A stretch of 64,000 nucleotides of DNA from Bacteroides fragilis NCTC 9343. GTDB lineage: Bacteria > Bacteroidota > Bacteroidia > Bacteroidales > Bacteroidaceae. Below, piece by piece: positions 55,472 to 64,000 of this stretch. Location of the stretch: positions 4,216,001 to 4,280,000 of the forward strand of contig NC_003228.3 in the NCBI RefSeq assembly GCF_000025985.1. The letters run 5' to 3'. Position 1 is the stretch's first letter; every line of letters starts with the position of its first letter. The translations under genes and the position numbers were made by a program. The notes under the pieces are model-generated. The model made no database searches and had not been told where the DNA came from. It worked only from the letters and a program-made list of their open reading frames with translations.

Positions 55472-58015
55472 GTGGAAAAGCAAATTTACTCTTACGAGGA
55501 AGCCTTCGAAGAATCTTTACGATATTTTCAGGGCGATGAACTTGCTGCGCGAGTTTGGGTAAACAAATACGCAGTAAAAGACTCTTTCGGAAATATTTAC
55601 GAGAAGTCACCGAAGGATATGCATTGGAGACTTGCCAACGAGGTGGCTCGCATTGAAGCAAAGTACCCCAACGCACTAAGTTCCGAACAGTTGTTTGAGC
55701 TGTTTGATCATTTTAAGTATATCGTACCGCAAGGTAGTCCGATGACAGGTATAGGTAACGATTATCAGGTTGCTTCACTTTCCAATTGCTTTGTGATTGG
55801 TATTGATGGTTCTGCCGATTCATACGGTGCCATCATCAAAATAGACGAAGAACAGGTGCAACTGATGAAAAGACGTGGTGGTGTAGGTCATGATCTCTCG
55901 CACATCCGTCCCAAAGGTTCTCCTGTGAAAAACTCCGCTCTGACTTCTACCGGTCTGGTTCCGTTCATGGAACGTTATTCCAATTCCACACGTGAGGTTG
56001 CTCAAGACGGACGTCGCGGCGCACTGATGCTCAGTGTATCGATCAAGCATCCGGACTCGGAAGCATTTATCGACGCCAAAATGACAGAAGGTAAGGTAAC
56101 AGGAGCCAATGTTTCAGTTAAGCTGGACGATGCATTCATGTCAGCAGCCGTAGAAGGCAGAAAATATACCCAACAATACCCTATTGACTCCGATCACCCG
56201 ACTACGGTAAAAGAGATCGAAGCTTCCAACCTATGGAAAAAAATTGTGCATAACGCATGGAAATCAGCAGAACCGGGTGTATTGTTCTGGGATACCATTA
56301 TTCGCGAATCAGTGCCCGACTGTTATGCGGACCTAGGATATAAAACGGTTTCGACAAACCCTTGTGGTGAAATTCCATTATGCCCCTACGATTCTTGCCG
56401 ACTGTTGGCCATCAATCTATATTCATACGTAGTCAATCCGTTCACCAAAGATGCCTACTTCGACTTCGATCTCTTCCATAAACATGTAGCACTGGCTCAG
56501 CGCATCATGGATGATATCATCGATCTGGAATTGGAGAAGATAGAACGTATCATCGAGAAAATCGATCAGGACCCCGAAAACGAAGAAGTGAAACACACCG
56601 AACGCGGACTGTGGGAAAAGATCTATAAGAAGAGTGGTCAGGGACGACGTACCGGTGTCGGTATTACAGCCGAAGGCGATATGCTTGCCGCTCTCGGAAT
56701 GCGTTATGGAACAGAAGAAGCGACAGAGTTTTCAGAGAAAGTGCACAAAGCAGTCGCTTTGGGCGCTTATCGTTCATCAGTGGATATGGCCAAAGAACGC
56801 GGAGCATTCGATGTATATGACTCGGAAAGAGAAAAGAACAATCCGTTTATCAACCGCTTGCGCGAAGCCGACCCGGCATTGTATGAGGATATGAAAAAAT
56901 ATGGTCGCCGTAACATTGCGTGCCTGACCATCGCTCCTACCGGCACAACCAGTCTGATGACCCAAACTACCTCGGGTATCGAACCAGTATTCCTTCCGGT
57001 ATACAAACGCAGAAGAAAAGTAAACCCGAACGATACCAACGTACGAGTCGACTTTGTTGACGAAACCGGAGATGCCTTTGAAGAATACATCGTATTCCAC
57101 CACAAGTTTGTGACTTGGATGGAAGCAAACGGCTATGATCCGGCTAAACGATACACTCAGGAAGAAATAGACGAACTGGTAGCAAAATCACCTTATTACA
57201 AAGCAACGTCCAACGATGTGGACTGGCTGATGAAGGTGCGTATGCAAGGTAAAATTCAGAAATGGGTAGACCACTCCATCAGTGTGACCATCAACCTGCC
57301 GAACGATGTAGACGAAGAATTGGTAAATCGCCTGTATGTGGAAGCCTGGAAGTCAGGCTGCAAGGGCTGTACGGTTTATCGTGACGGTTCCCGTTCAGGA
57401 GTGCTGATCTCTGCGAAGTCCGACAAAGATAAGAAAGAGGAACTCCCTCCTTGCAAACCACCAACGGTAGTCGAGGTACGCCCGACAGTGCTTGAAGCCG
57501 ACGTCGTACGCTTCCAAAACAACAAAGAGAAATGGGTGGCCCTGGTCGGCTTGCTCGACGGCAGACCTTATGAGATATTCACCGGTCTGCAAGACGATGA
57601 CGAAGGAATCATTATTCCGAAAAGCGTAAATACCGGACGCATCATCAAGAACGTCGATGAAAACGGAAACAAACGCTATGACTTCCAGTTCGAGAACAAA
57701 CGCGGATACAAAATGACCATCGAAGGTCTGTCTGAGAAGTTCAATAAAGAATACTGGAACTATGCTAAACTGATTTCAGGCGTACTTCGCTGGAGAATGC
57801 CGATCGAACAGGTGATCAAACTGGTAGGTTCGCTGCAATTGGACAGCGAGAACATCAACACCTGGAAGAATGGTGTAGAGCGTGCGCTGAAAAAATATGT
57901 GCAGGACGGAACAGAAGCCAAAGGCAAGAAGTGCCCCAACTGCGGAAACGAGACATTAGTTTATCAGGAAGGTTGCCTCATCTGTACCACTTGCGGTGCA
58001 TCCAGATGTGGATAA
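55472..58015 (+). CDS. nrdJ: Adenosylcobalamin-dependent ribonucleotide reductase (class II)
   Basis: The GTG at 55472 (MEKQIYSYEEAF) gives 847 residues; longer in-frame starts precede the promoter. The reductase core shows LSNCFVIGIDG (active-site Cys), NPCGEIPLCPYDSCRLLAINLYSYV (thiyl-radical Cys and Glu) and TIAPTGTTSLMTQTTSGIEPVF. GCKGCTVYRDGSRSGVL precedes a TSCPD domain (about 650-790). A C-terminal zinc-ribbon CPNCGNETLVYQEGCLICTTCG ends it. It makes deoxynucleotides in an oxygen-independent, B12-dependent way. No cobalamin riboswitch lies upstream. Confidence 0.95.
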   Translation: MEKQIYSYEEAFEESLRYFQGDELAARVWVNKYAVKDSFGNIYEKSPKDMHWRLANEVARIEAKYPNALSSEQLFELFDHFKYIVPQGSPMTGIGNDYQVASLSNCFVIGIDGSADSYGAIIKIDEEQVQLMKRRGGVGHDLSHIRPKGSPVKNSALTSTGLVPFMERYSNSTREVAQDGRRGALMLSVSIKHPDSEAFIDAKMTEGKVTGANVSVKLDDAFMSAAVEGRKYTQQYPIDSDHPTTVKEIEASNLWKKIVHNAWKSAEPGVLFWDTIIRESVPDCYADLGYKTVSTNPCGEIPLCPYDSCRLLAINLYSYVVNPFTKDAYFDFDLFHKHVALAQRIMDDIIDLELEKIERIIEKIDQDPENEEVKHTERGLWEKIYKKSGQGRRTGVGITAEGDMLAALGMRYGTEEATEFSEKVHKAVALGAYRSSVDMAKERGAFDVYDSEREKNNPFINRLREADPALYEDMKKYGRRNIACLTIAPTGTTSLMTQTTSGIEPVFLPVYKRRRKVNPNDTNVRVDFVDETGDAFEEYIVFHHKFVTWMEANGYDPAKRYTQEEIDELVAKSPYYKATSNDVDWLMKVRMQGKIQKWVDHSISVTINLPNDVDEELVNRLYVEAWKSGCKGCTVYRDGSRSGVLISAKSDKDKKEELPPCKPPTVVEVRPTVLEADVVRFQNNKEKWVALVGLLDGRPYEIFTGLQDDDEGIIIPKSVNTGRIIKNVDENGNKRYDFQFENKRGYKMTIEGLSEKFNKEYWNYAKLISGVLRWRMPIEQVIKLVGSLQLDSENINTWKNGVERALKKYVQDGTEAKGKKCPNCGNETLVYQEGCLICTTCGASRCG

Positions 58016-58054
58016 ACTTAGCCAAGTAAATGATTAATATGTAAGCAAAAAGTG

Positions 58055-58082
58055 TTGAAAGGAGCCCATAGGCTCCTTTCAA
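58055..58082 (+). terminator. Terminator of nrdJ
   Basis: A perfect 12-bp stem TTGAAAGGAGCC / GGCTCCTTTCAA has a CATA loop and is followed by TGTTTAAT. Confidence 0.85.
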
Positions 58083-58212
58083 TGTTTAATCATACAAAGA
58101 GCACAAACGTTTGCATACTATTTTAAAGTAGTTCGACGAAAGTAAAGATACGACATATGTAGAATATTTCTATACTTGCAAAATCATTAGTCAATAATTA
58201 AATCTAATATAT

Positions 58213-60915
58213 ATGATAGTTACATTTCATATTGAATATCGCACAAGCTGGGGAGAAGAAGTCAGAATATTAGGTTCTGTCCCCGAACTTGGGAAAAATA
58301 ATCCGGAGCAGGCTGTAGCCCTTACCACAGTAGACGGCATTCATTGGAGCAATGAAATATCCATTCAATTGCCGGCCGAAGGGGTTGTCGAATACAGTTA
58401 TCACATATACCGTGACGGTAAGGCCATCCGTACCGAATGGAACTCCTTTCCGCGACGCATCTATCTGCCGGCCGACGTTAAGAAAAGCCTGCGCATCAAC
58501 GACTGCTGGAAGAATCTTCCGGAGCAGCAATACTTCTACAGTTCGGCATTTACCGAAGCACTGCTGGCGCACCGCGAACGAAGCGCAATCCCCAAAAGCT
58601 ACAAAAAAGGATTGATGATCAAGGCTTATGCTCCACGCATCAACAGCAAGTACTGCCTGGCCATCTGTGGTAACCAGAAAACACTCGGCAACTGGGACCC
58701 GGACAAGGCATGGCCCATGAGTGATGCCAACTTTCCGGAATGGCAAGCCGAACTGGATGCTTCCAAACTGGAATTTCCGCTAGAATACAAATTTGTATTG
58801 TACAATAAAGAAGAGAAACGTGCCGAAGCTTGGGAGAATAACCCCAACCGCTATCTGGCTGCTCCCGAAATCAAAGCAAACGAAACGTTGGTCATTGCCG
58901 ACCGATATGCCTACTTTAATATTCCTTCCTGGAAAGGTGCAGGCGTAGCTGTCCCTGTATTCTCACTAAAGTCGGAAAAAAGTTTCGGTGTAGGAGACTT
59001 CGGAGACCTGAAGAGAATGGTGGACTGGGCGGTCAGTACCAACCAGAAGGTAGTACAGATCTTACCGATCAACGATACCACCATGACTCATACATGGACA
59101 GACTCTTATCCCTACAACAGCATTTCCATTTATGCCTTCCACCCGATGTATGCCGACCTTAAACAGATGGGCAACCTGAAGGATAAGGAAACTGCGGCCG
59201 CCTTCAACCGGAAGCAAAAAGAACTGAATGCACTTTCCGCCATCGACTACGAAGCTGTCAACCGGGTGAAATGGGAATATTTCCATCAGATATTCAAGCA
59301 AGAAGGAGAAAAGGTGCTGGCTTCGAAAGCCTTCCGCAGCTTCTTCGAAGCCAACAAAGATTGGCTGCAACCGTATGCTGCATTCAGCTACCTGCGCGAT
59401 TTATACCATACACCGAACTTCCGCGAATGGCCCCAATACTCGGAGTACAATGCTCAAGAGATTGAAGAACTGTGCCGCCCCGACACGGCGGACTATGCCC
59501 ATATCGCCATCTACTTCTATATCCAGTTCAATCTTCACCTGCAATTGCTCGAAGCCACCACTTATGCCCGCGAGCATGGAGTAGTGCTGAAGGGGGACAT
59601 CCCCATCGGTATCAGTCGCAACAGTGTAGAAGCCTGGACAGAACCTTATTATTTCAACCTCAACGGACAGGCCGGTGCTCCACCCGATGATTTCTCTATC
59701 AACGGGCAGAACTGGGGTTTCCCCACCTATAACTGGGATGTGATGGAGAACGACGGTTATAAATGGTGGATGAAACGTTTCCAAAAGATGGCTGAATACT
59801 TTGACGCCTACCGCATCGACCACATTCTGGGATTCTTCCGCATCTGGGAAATCCCGATGAATGCCGTGCATGGATTGCTGGGACAGTTTGTACCCGCCCT
59901 TCCCATGAGCCGTGAAGAGATAGAAAGTTACGGACTCTCTTTCCGTGAAGAGTTCCTGCGGCCGTATATCCATGAATATTTCCTCGGACAAGTGTTCGGA
60001 CCACATACCGACTATGTAAAGCAGACGTTCATCGAACCGACTGAAACTTACGAGGTATACCGTATGCGTCCGGAATTTGATACCCAACGCAAGGTAGAAG
60101 CCTTCTTTGCCGGCAAGAACGACGAAGACAGTATATGGGTCAGAGACGGATTATATGCCCTGATCAGTGACGTATTATTTGTTCCCGACCGCAAAGACCC
60201 GAACCTGTACCATCCCCGCATTGGCGTGCAGCACGACTTTATCTACCGTGCCCTGAACGACTGGGAAAAAACAGCATTCAACCGCCTTTACGACCAGTAC
60301 TACTATCATCGTCACAATGACTTCTGGCAACAGCAAGCCATGAAGAAATTGCCACAGCTTACCCAGTCTACCCGCATGCTGGTATGTGGCGAAGACTTAG
60401 GCATGATTCCCGACTGCGTGGCATGGGTGATGAATGACTTACGTATCCTGAGTCTCGAAATTCAGCGGATGCCCAAGAATCCGGCAGAAGAATTCGGGAG
60501 GCTGAACGAATATCCGTACCGTTCGGTCTGCACCTTCTCCACCCACGATATGTCGACCCTGCGGGGCTGGTGGGAAGAAGACTATCAGCAGACCCAACGC
60601 TACTACAATCAGATGCTGGGACATTATGGTACCGCTCCTGCCATAGCAACGCCGGAGCTGTGCGAAGAAATAGTACGCAATCACCTTTACAGCAATTCCA
60701 TCCTCTGCATCCTATCCCTGCAAGACTGGCTGTCGATGGATGGAAAATGGCGCAACCCGAATGTACAGGAAGAACGGATCAATATCCCCGCCAATCCGCG
60801 TCATTACTGGCGCTACCGGATGCACCTGACACTGGAACAACTGATGAAAGCAGAAAGCCTGAATGAAAAAATCAGGGAATTGGTGAAGCAGACAGGCAGA
60901 AATCCGGAAAAGTAA
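58213..60915 (+). CDS. malQ: 4-alpha-glucanotransferase, GH77, with two N-terminal CBM20 domains
   Basis: The 900-residue cytosolic enzyme transfers maltooligosaccharide segments, feeding glycogen and starch metabolism. Two starch-binding CBM20 modules come first (about 1-105, WGEEVRILGSVPELG, and 130-235, YCLAICGNQKTLGNWDPDKAWPM). The GH77 barrel (about 245-890) follows, with SFGVGDFGDLKRMVDWA, the nucleophile-region FDAYRIDHILGFFRIWEIP, and LVCGEDLGMIPDCV plus STHDMSTLRGWWEED for the acid and stabiliser. The layout resembles plant DPE2 and bacterial long-form enzymes. TATACTTG at 58171-58178 is a weak promoter. Confidence 0.94.
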   Translation: MIVTFHIEYRTSWGEEVRILGSVPELGKNNPEQAVALTTVDGIHWSNEISIQLPAEGVVEYSYHIYRDGKAIRTEWNSFPRRIYLPADVKKSLRINDCWKNLPEQQYFYSSAFTEALLAHRERSAIPKSYKKGLMIKAYAPRINSKYCLAICGNQKTLGNWDPDKAWPMSDANFPEWQAELDASKLEFPLEYKFVLYNKEEKRAEAWENNPNRYLAAPEIKANETLVIADRYAYFNIPSWKGAGVAVPVFSLKSEKSFGVGDFGDLKRMVDWAVSTNQKVVQILPINDTTMTHTWTDSYPYNSISIYAFHPMYADLKQMGNLKDKETAAAFNRKQKELNALSAIDYEAVNRVKWEYFHQIFKQEGEKVLASKAFRSFFEANKDWLQPYAAFSYLRDLYHTPNFREWPQYSEYNAQEIEELCRPDTADYAHIAIYFYIQFNLHLQLLEATTYAREHGVVLKGDIPIGISRNSVEAWTEPYYFNLNGQAGAPPDDFSINGQNWGFPTYNWDVMENDGYKWWMKRFQKMAEYFDAYRIDHILGFFRIWEIPMNAVHGLLGQFVPALPMSREEIESYGLSFREEFLRPYIHEYFLGQVFGPHTDYVKQTFIEPTETYEVYRMRPEFDTQRKVEAFFAGKNDEDSIWVRDGLYALISDVLFVPDRKDPNLYHPRIGVQHDFIYRALNDWEKTAFNRLYDQYYYHRHNDFWQQQAMKKLPQLTQSTRMLVCGEDLGMIPDCVAWVMNDLRILSLEIQRMPKNPAEEFGRLNEYPYRSVCTFSTHDMSTLRGWWEEDYQQTQRYYNQMLGHYGTAPAIATPELCEEIVRNHLYSNSILCILSLQDWLSMDGKWRNPNVQEERINIPANPRHYWRYRMHLTLEQLMKAESLNEKIRELVKQTGRNPEK

Positions 60916-60944
60916 CATCCGCCTGTCACTTTAAGAAGAAAAAG

Positions 60945-60995
60945 AACAAAGAGAGAAGAGTGAAACCAAGTGTTTTTCACTCTTCTCTCTTTGTT
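60945..60995. terminator. Strong terminator after malQ
   Basis: A perfect 21-bp stem (60945-60965 with 60975-60995) has a 9-nt loop and is followed by TTCAGTAAT. Confidence 0.85.
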
Positions 60996-61010
60996 TTCAG
61001 TAATATTCAG

Positions 61011-61018
61011 TATCTTTG
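61011..61018 (+). promoter_or_regulatory. Promoter of the acyltransferase gene
   Basis: TATCTTTG lies 26 bp before the ATG at 61045 and excludes the longer frame opening at 60970, which overlaps the malQ terminator. Confidence 0.65.
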
Positions 61019-61044
61019 TCAGACCAACTACACAAACATCCGGA

Positions 61045-62076
61045 ATGGGAGATGACAAAAACAAACGAATAGATTTTGTGGACTTAACGAAAGGAGTCTG
61101 CATCATTCTGGTAGTAATGGCACACATAGGTGGAGCCTTCGAAAAACTTGATTATCACTCGATGATTGCCAGTTTTCGCATGCCTCTTTATTTCTTTATC
61201 TCAGGCATTTTCTTCAAATCCTATGAAGGCCTTTTCGGCTTCTTCATCCGAAAGATAAACAAGCTGATCATCCCTTTCCTCTTTTTCTATCTCAGCGCGT
61301 TCTTTCTGAAATACATTGTATGGAAAATCGCTCCCGGAGTCTTCCAGCTTCCGGTCAGCTGGACGGAACTCCTAGTTGTGTTTCATGACCATGCGCTGAT
61401 CAAGTTCAACCCTCCCATCTGGTTCTTGCTGGCACTCTTCAATTGCAACATCTTGTTCTATCTGGTTCACAGTTTGCGCAACCGGCGGTTAGGTCTCATG
61501 TTTGCCCTCACTTTGCTGATCGGGACAGCCGGATTCTATATGGGCAAGCATCAGATAGAATTGCCCCTTTATATGGATGTAGCCATGAGCGCCCTGCCTT
61601 TCTACGTAGCCGGATTCTGGATTCGCCGTTACAATTTCTTCCTCTTTCCCCATCGTTTCGACAAGCTGATTCCCTTATGTATCCTGGTAGCCCTGGCAGT
61701 GATGTACTTCACCGCCACATTCGTGGGCATGCGCACCAACAATTATGCCGGCAACATTTTCCAATTTTGGGCCTCAGCCTTTGCCGGCATATTTATGATC
61801 ATGCTTTTCTGCAAGAAGTTCAAGAAGCTGCCCGTCATCTCGTATATGGGGCGTTACTCGGTCATAACACTGGGCATACACGCACCTTTACTCCATTTTG
61901 AATATCCGGTTGTCAGCCGGTTTATCCACAACGAATGGGGACAGGCCATTGCCTTACTGCTACTGACGCTGACCGTCTGCATCATTGCGACCCCCATATT
62001 CCTGAAACTGATTCCGCAAGCAGTGGCACAAAAAGACTTTATTAAAACCAAACAATCGACACAACAAGGATCATAA
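61045..62076 (+). CDS. Acyltransferase 3 family membrane protein
   Basis: The 343-residue protein has about ten helices. It starts RIDFVDLTKGVCIILVVMAHIG, the typical N-terminal motif with the catalytic-region His. FRMPLYFFISGIFFKSY and PPIWFLLALFNCN complete the family pattern. It would add acetyl or succinyl groups to a surface sugar or peptidoglycan-related substrate across the inner membrane. The target is unknown. folB follows with its own promoter. Confidence 0.9.
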   Translation: MGDDKNKRIDFVDLTKGVCIILVVMAHIGGAFEKLDYHSMIASFRMPLYFFISGIFFKSYEGLFGFFIRKINKLIIPFLFFYLSAFFLKYIVWKIAPGVFQLPVSWTELLVVFHDHALIKFNPPIWFLLALFNCNILFYLVHSLRNRRLGLMFALTLLIGTAGFYMGKHQIELPLYMDVAMSALPFYVAGFWIRRYNFFLFPHRFDKLIPLCILVALAVMYFTATFVGMRTNNYAGNIFQFWASAFAGIFMIMLFCKKFKKLPVISYMGRYSVITLGIHAPLLHFEYPVVSRFIHNEWGQAIALLLLTLTVCIIATPIFLKLIPQAVAQKDFIKTKQSTQQGS

Positions 62077-62091
62077 TTGCATTAATTATCC

Positions 62092-62099
62092 TATTTTTG
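62092..62099 (+). promoter_or_regulatory. Promoter of folB
   Basis: TATTTTTG lies 27 bp before the ATG at 62127. Confidence 0.6.
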
Positions 62100-62126
62100 C
62101 CGGAAGATACATCAATTATAAAACTT

Positions 62127-62495
62127 ATGACTACCCAGCATTATATCTTCCTAGAAAACGTACGTTTCTACAGTTATCACGGAGTGGCCCCCCAGGAGAC
62201 CGCCATCGGCAATGAGTTTATCATCAACCTGAGACTGAAAACAGACTTCGGCAAAGCGACCGAAACCGATGAAGTGGAAGATACCGTGAGTTATGCCGAC
62301 ATATATGCCGCACTGAAAGAAGAGATGGAACTGCCTTCAAAACTGCTGGAACATGTATGCGGACGAATCGTAAAAAGGCTCTTCCGGGACTTTCGGAAAA
62401 TCAGGGAGATAGAAATCAAACTGGCGAAAAGAAACCCGCCCATGGGAGCAGACATCGACTCTGCCGGAGTAGAGATGCATTGCACGCGAGACTGA
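62127..62495 (+). CDS. folB: Dihydroneopterin aldolase
   Basis: The 122-residue enzyme cleaves 7,8-dihydroneopterin in folate synthesis. Motifs are IFLENVRFYSYHGVAPQET (substrate-binding Glu and Tyr), VEDTVSYADIYAAL, LLEHVCGRI and IEIKLAKRNPPMGAD (catalytic Lys). Length is typical. The ATG at 62127 is fixed by the promoter immediately upstream. A TlpA-like gene follows 23 nt later and may be read through. Confidence 0.94.
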   Translation: MTTQHYIFLENVRFYSYHGVAPQETAIGNEFIINLRLKTDFGKATETDEVEDTVSYADIYAALKEEMELPSKLLEHVCGRIVKRLFRDFRKIREIEIKLAKRNPPMGADIDSAGVEMHCTRD

Positions 62496-62518
62496 ATCGA
62501 CATTAAAACACTAATAAG

Positions 62519-63940
62519 ATGAAAAAACTTTTATTAATCCTCCTACTGGTACTGGCAGGAGAAATCAGCGCACAACAAGCAGCAACGATTGTAGTCAAGA
62601 CTACCCCGGACAACGAAATTGCTTATTGGCCTACAGGCAAAGAACACCTGTTCTGCATTGCTCTGGGAACCAAAGCACAAGCCGGCCCTCTGGGAGAATT
62701 TGTCCATCAATTCCGCACCGACCGCCCCGGCATGGTGCAGGTATGGACCCAAGGGAGTGATTCTTTTACACTCTACCTGACACCGGGAAGCAAAGACACC
62801 ATTACCGTGACCAAAGATACCCTGATCATCAGCGGTACAAACTCGGCCTATAACCGATGCCTGAAAACAGTGAACGATTATCAGAAATACAGCGATAAAC
62901 TGGTGTACATGCAGCCGCACGAACTGCGAGGAATCACTTCACTGGAGCAATATCACCGGCTGGCAGACGCCAGAATGCGGCAGGCACTCGACGCTGTAAA
63001 TGCTTCCGGACTCAATGAAGAGTTTCTCGCGGAACAGCGTGCACACATCGATTACATCCGCCGGTCTATATTTATACATATTGCAAGGCAGCTGTCGAGA
63101 AAAGAAAAACTACCCGAAGATTGGCAAAGAGAACTGACAGAAGTCATCAATTCATCTGTCAACGGTGATTATCTGCGTTCCTACCGCGGAATCGGATTCT
63201 TTGTAAACGACCTGGTTATGATGCAGTTCACCAACCTCGAAAACGGTGACCTCAAAGAGATAAAGGAGTACGCCTCCTTCCTCTTCGACCGGTATCGGAA
63301 GTTCTTCACAGGAGACAATCTGCAATACATGCAGGCCCAGCTTATCTACGAAGATGAATTTCAGGGTAGCAAAACTCCTTCGATCCCCCAACTATACGAA
63401 ACTTATAGGGCAGAGTTCCCCAACAGTCCTTTTTTGAACGTACTCGAACCGGGCGTTAAAGAAAACCTGCGCTTTCAGAATAGCCGTATCACCGACAAAG
63501 ACTATCATATTCTGACATGCGACTCCACCATCACCAGTCTGGAGGATGCGGTAAAACCCTTTAAAGGTAAAGTTGTCTATATCGATGTATGGGCTACCTG
63601 GTGCGGTCCCTGCCTCAAAGAGTTCCAATACCTGCCCACCCTCAAGGAAAAAGCGCACAACATGGACGTTGTATACCTATACATTTCGATAGACCGTCCG
63701 GAGGAGCGGAAGAAATGGGAAAAGACCATCGCATACCATCAACTGAAAGGTTATCATTTATTAGTAAACGAAAAGTTAGGAAAATCGCTATACACCGAAT
63801 TGGGAAACGAACGGCAAATACTGAGTATCCCCTGCTTTGTCATTATTGATAAGACGGGAAAGATAGTCATTCGCCATGCCGCAGCACCGAGTGAACCCGA
63901 AAAAGTGATCGAACAGTTGAGCACCTATTATAACAAGTAA
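62519..63940 (+). CDS. TlpA/ResA-like thiol-disulfide oxidoreductase
   Basis: The 473-residue exported protein has a signal peptide (1-18, ending ISA). A large unclassified N-terminal region (about 20-330, helical in the middle) precedes the C-terminal thioredoxin fold (about 335-470). Redox motif is WCGPC at 361-365, with the cis-Pro segment IPCFVIIDKTGKIV. It probably reduces or reshuffles disulfides in the periplasm. Such fused forms are numerous in Bacteroides and their partners are mostly unknown. No gene is visible in the remaining 60 bp. Confidence 0.9.
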   Translation: MKKLLLILLLVLAGEISAQQAATIVVKTTPDNEIAYWPTGKEHLFCIALGTKAQAGPLGEFVHQFRTDRPGMVQVWTQGSDSFTLYLTPGSKDTITVTKDTLIISGTNSAYNRCLKTVNDYQKYSDKLVYMQPHELRGITSLEQYHRLADARMRQALDAVNASGLNEEFLAEQRAHIDYIRRSIFIHIARQLSRKEKLPEDWQRELTEVINSSVNGDYLRSYRGIGFFVNDLVMMQFTNLENGDLKEIKEYASFLFDRYRKFFTGDNLQYMQAQLIYEDEFQGSKTPSIPQLYETYRAEFPNSPFLNVLEPGVKENLRFQNSRITDKDYHILTCDSTITSLEDAVKPFKGKVVYIDVWATWCGPCLKEFQYLPTLKEKAHNMDVVYLYISIDRPEERKKWEKTIAYHQLKGYHLLVNEKLGKSLYTELGNERQILSIPCFVIIDKTGKIVIRHAAAPSEPEKVIEQLSTYYNK

Positions 63941-64000
63941 AAACAGACTTCGGAATAAGCTGATCAAGAAAAGAAAAACGGGCAAAAGCTTGACTTCCGC

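Noticed and set aside
60970..61044. Longer N-terminus for the acyltransferase
   Set aside because: The extra codons overlap the malQ terminator and precede the predicted transcription start.

Overview
The window reads as a gut Bacteroides chromosome, most likely of the B. fragilis group. The evidence is SusC/SusD-type outer-membrane pairs, an ECF sigma/FecR switch, many promoters with the Bacteroides TAnnTTTG -7 box, Bacteroides-style lipoproteins, the methylmalonyl-CoA mutase propionate route and a B12-dependent ribonucleotide reductase. Gene density is high and intergenic gaps are short, with many long perfect-stem hairpins between genes.

Region 1-11.7 kb is a glycan-uptake locus read leftwards: ECF sigma factor, FecR anti-sigma factor, SusC with an STN signalling domain, SusD, then a DUF1735/F5-8C surface lipoprotein. 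Next to it, and running off the left edge, is a second, closely similar SusC that lacks the STN domain. Between the two lies the most notable element of the window. A 16-bp perfect inverted repeat (2300-2315 and 2686-2701) encloses about 400 bp carrying a good Bacteroides promoter. It has the architecture of a site-specific invertible promoter. In this sequence the promoter points away from the second SusC (OFF).

Region 11.9-17.1 kb holds aroC, an M20 peptidase, a choloylglycine-hydrolase-family enzyme, the decayed remnant of a proline-utilisation aldehyde dehydrogenase, and a Met-rich DUF4396 membrane protein. Region 17.1-29.7 kb has topB, a GH29 fucosidase, mutB/mutA, an AspT-like transporter, a cytidylate-kinase-like protein, a MATE pump and a Crp/Fnr regulator. 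Region 29.7-34.5 kb has a 4x23-bp palindromic tandem array in front of an HU-like gene, a patatin fused to an outer-membrane barrel, and a second MATE pump.

Region 34.6-48.5 kb is mostly housekeeping: lysS-gpsA-pgi, a lipoprotein, a HAD phosphatase, tRNA-Arg(CCG) with an unusual elbow pair, asnA-ung, an LptD-like protein, an HD-domain protein, a probable structured non-coding RNA, and a GH20 hexosaminidase with a PA14 domain. Region 48.5-64 kb carries palindromic repeats, a short truncated secreted protein, a GNAT, a BASS-family transporter, an amidase-MlaD pair, dnaA, a nitroreductase, class II nrdJ, GH77 4-alpha-glucanotransferase, an acyltransferase, folB and a TlpA-like thioredoxin protein.

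Functionally, the accessory content points to host-glycan foraging (SusCD, fucosidase, hexosaminidase), bile-salt handling (choloylglycine hydrolase, possibly the BASS transporter) and B12-dependent metabolism (mutase, NrdJ). No cobalamin riboswitch was recognised near those genes. No CRISPR array, rRNA, prophage or intact insertion sequence was seen.
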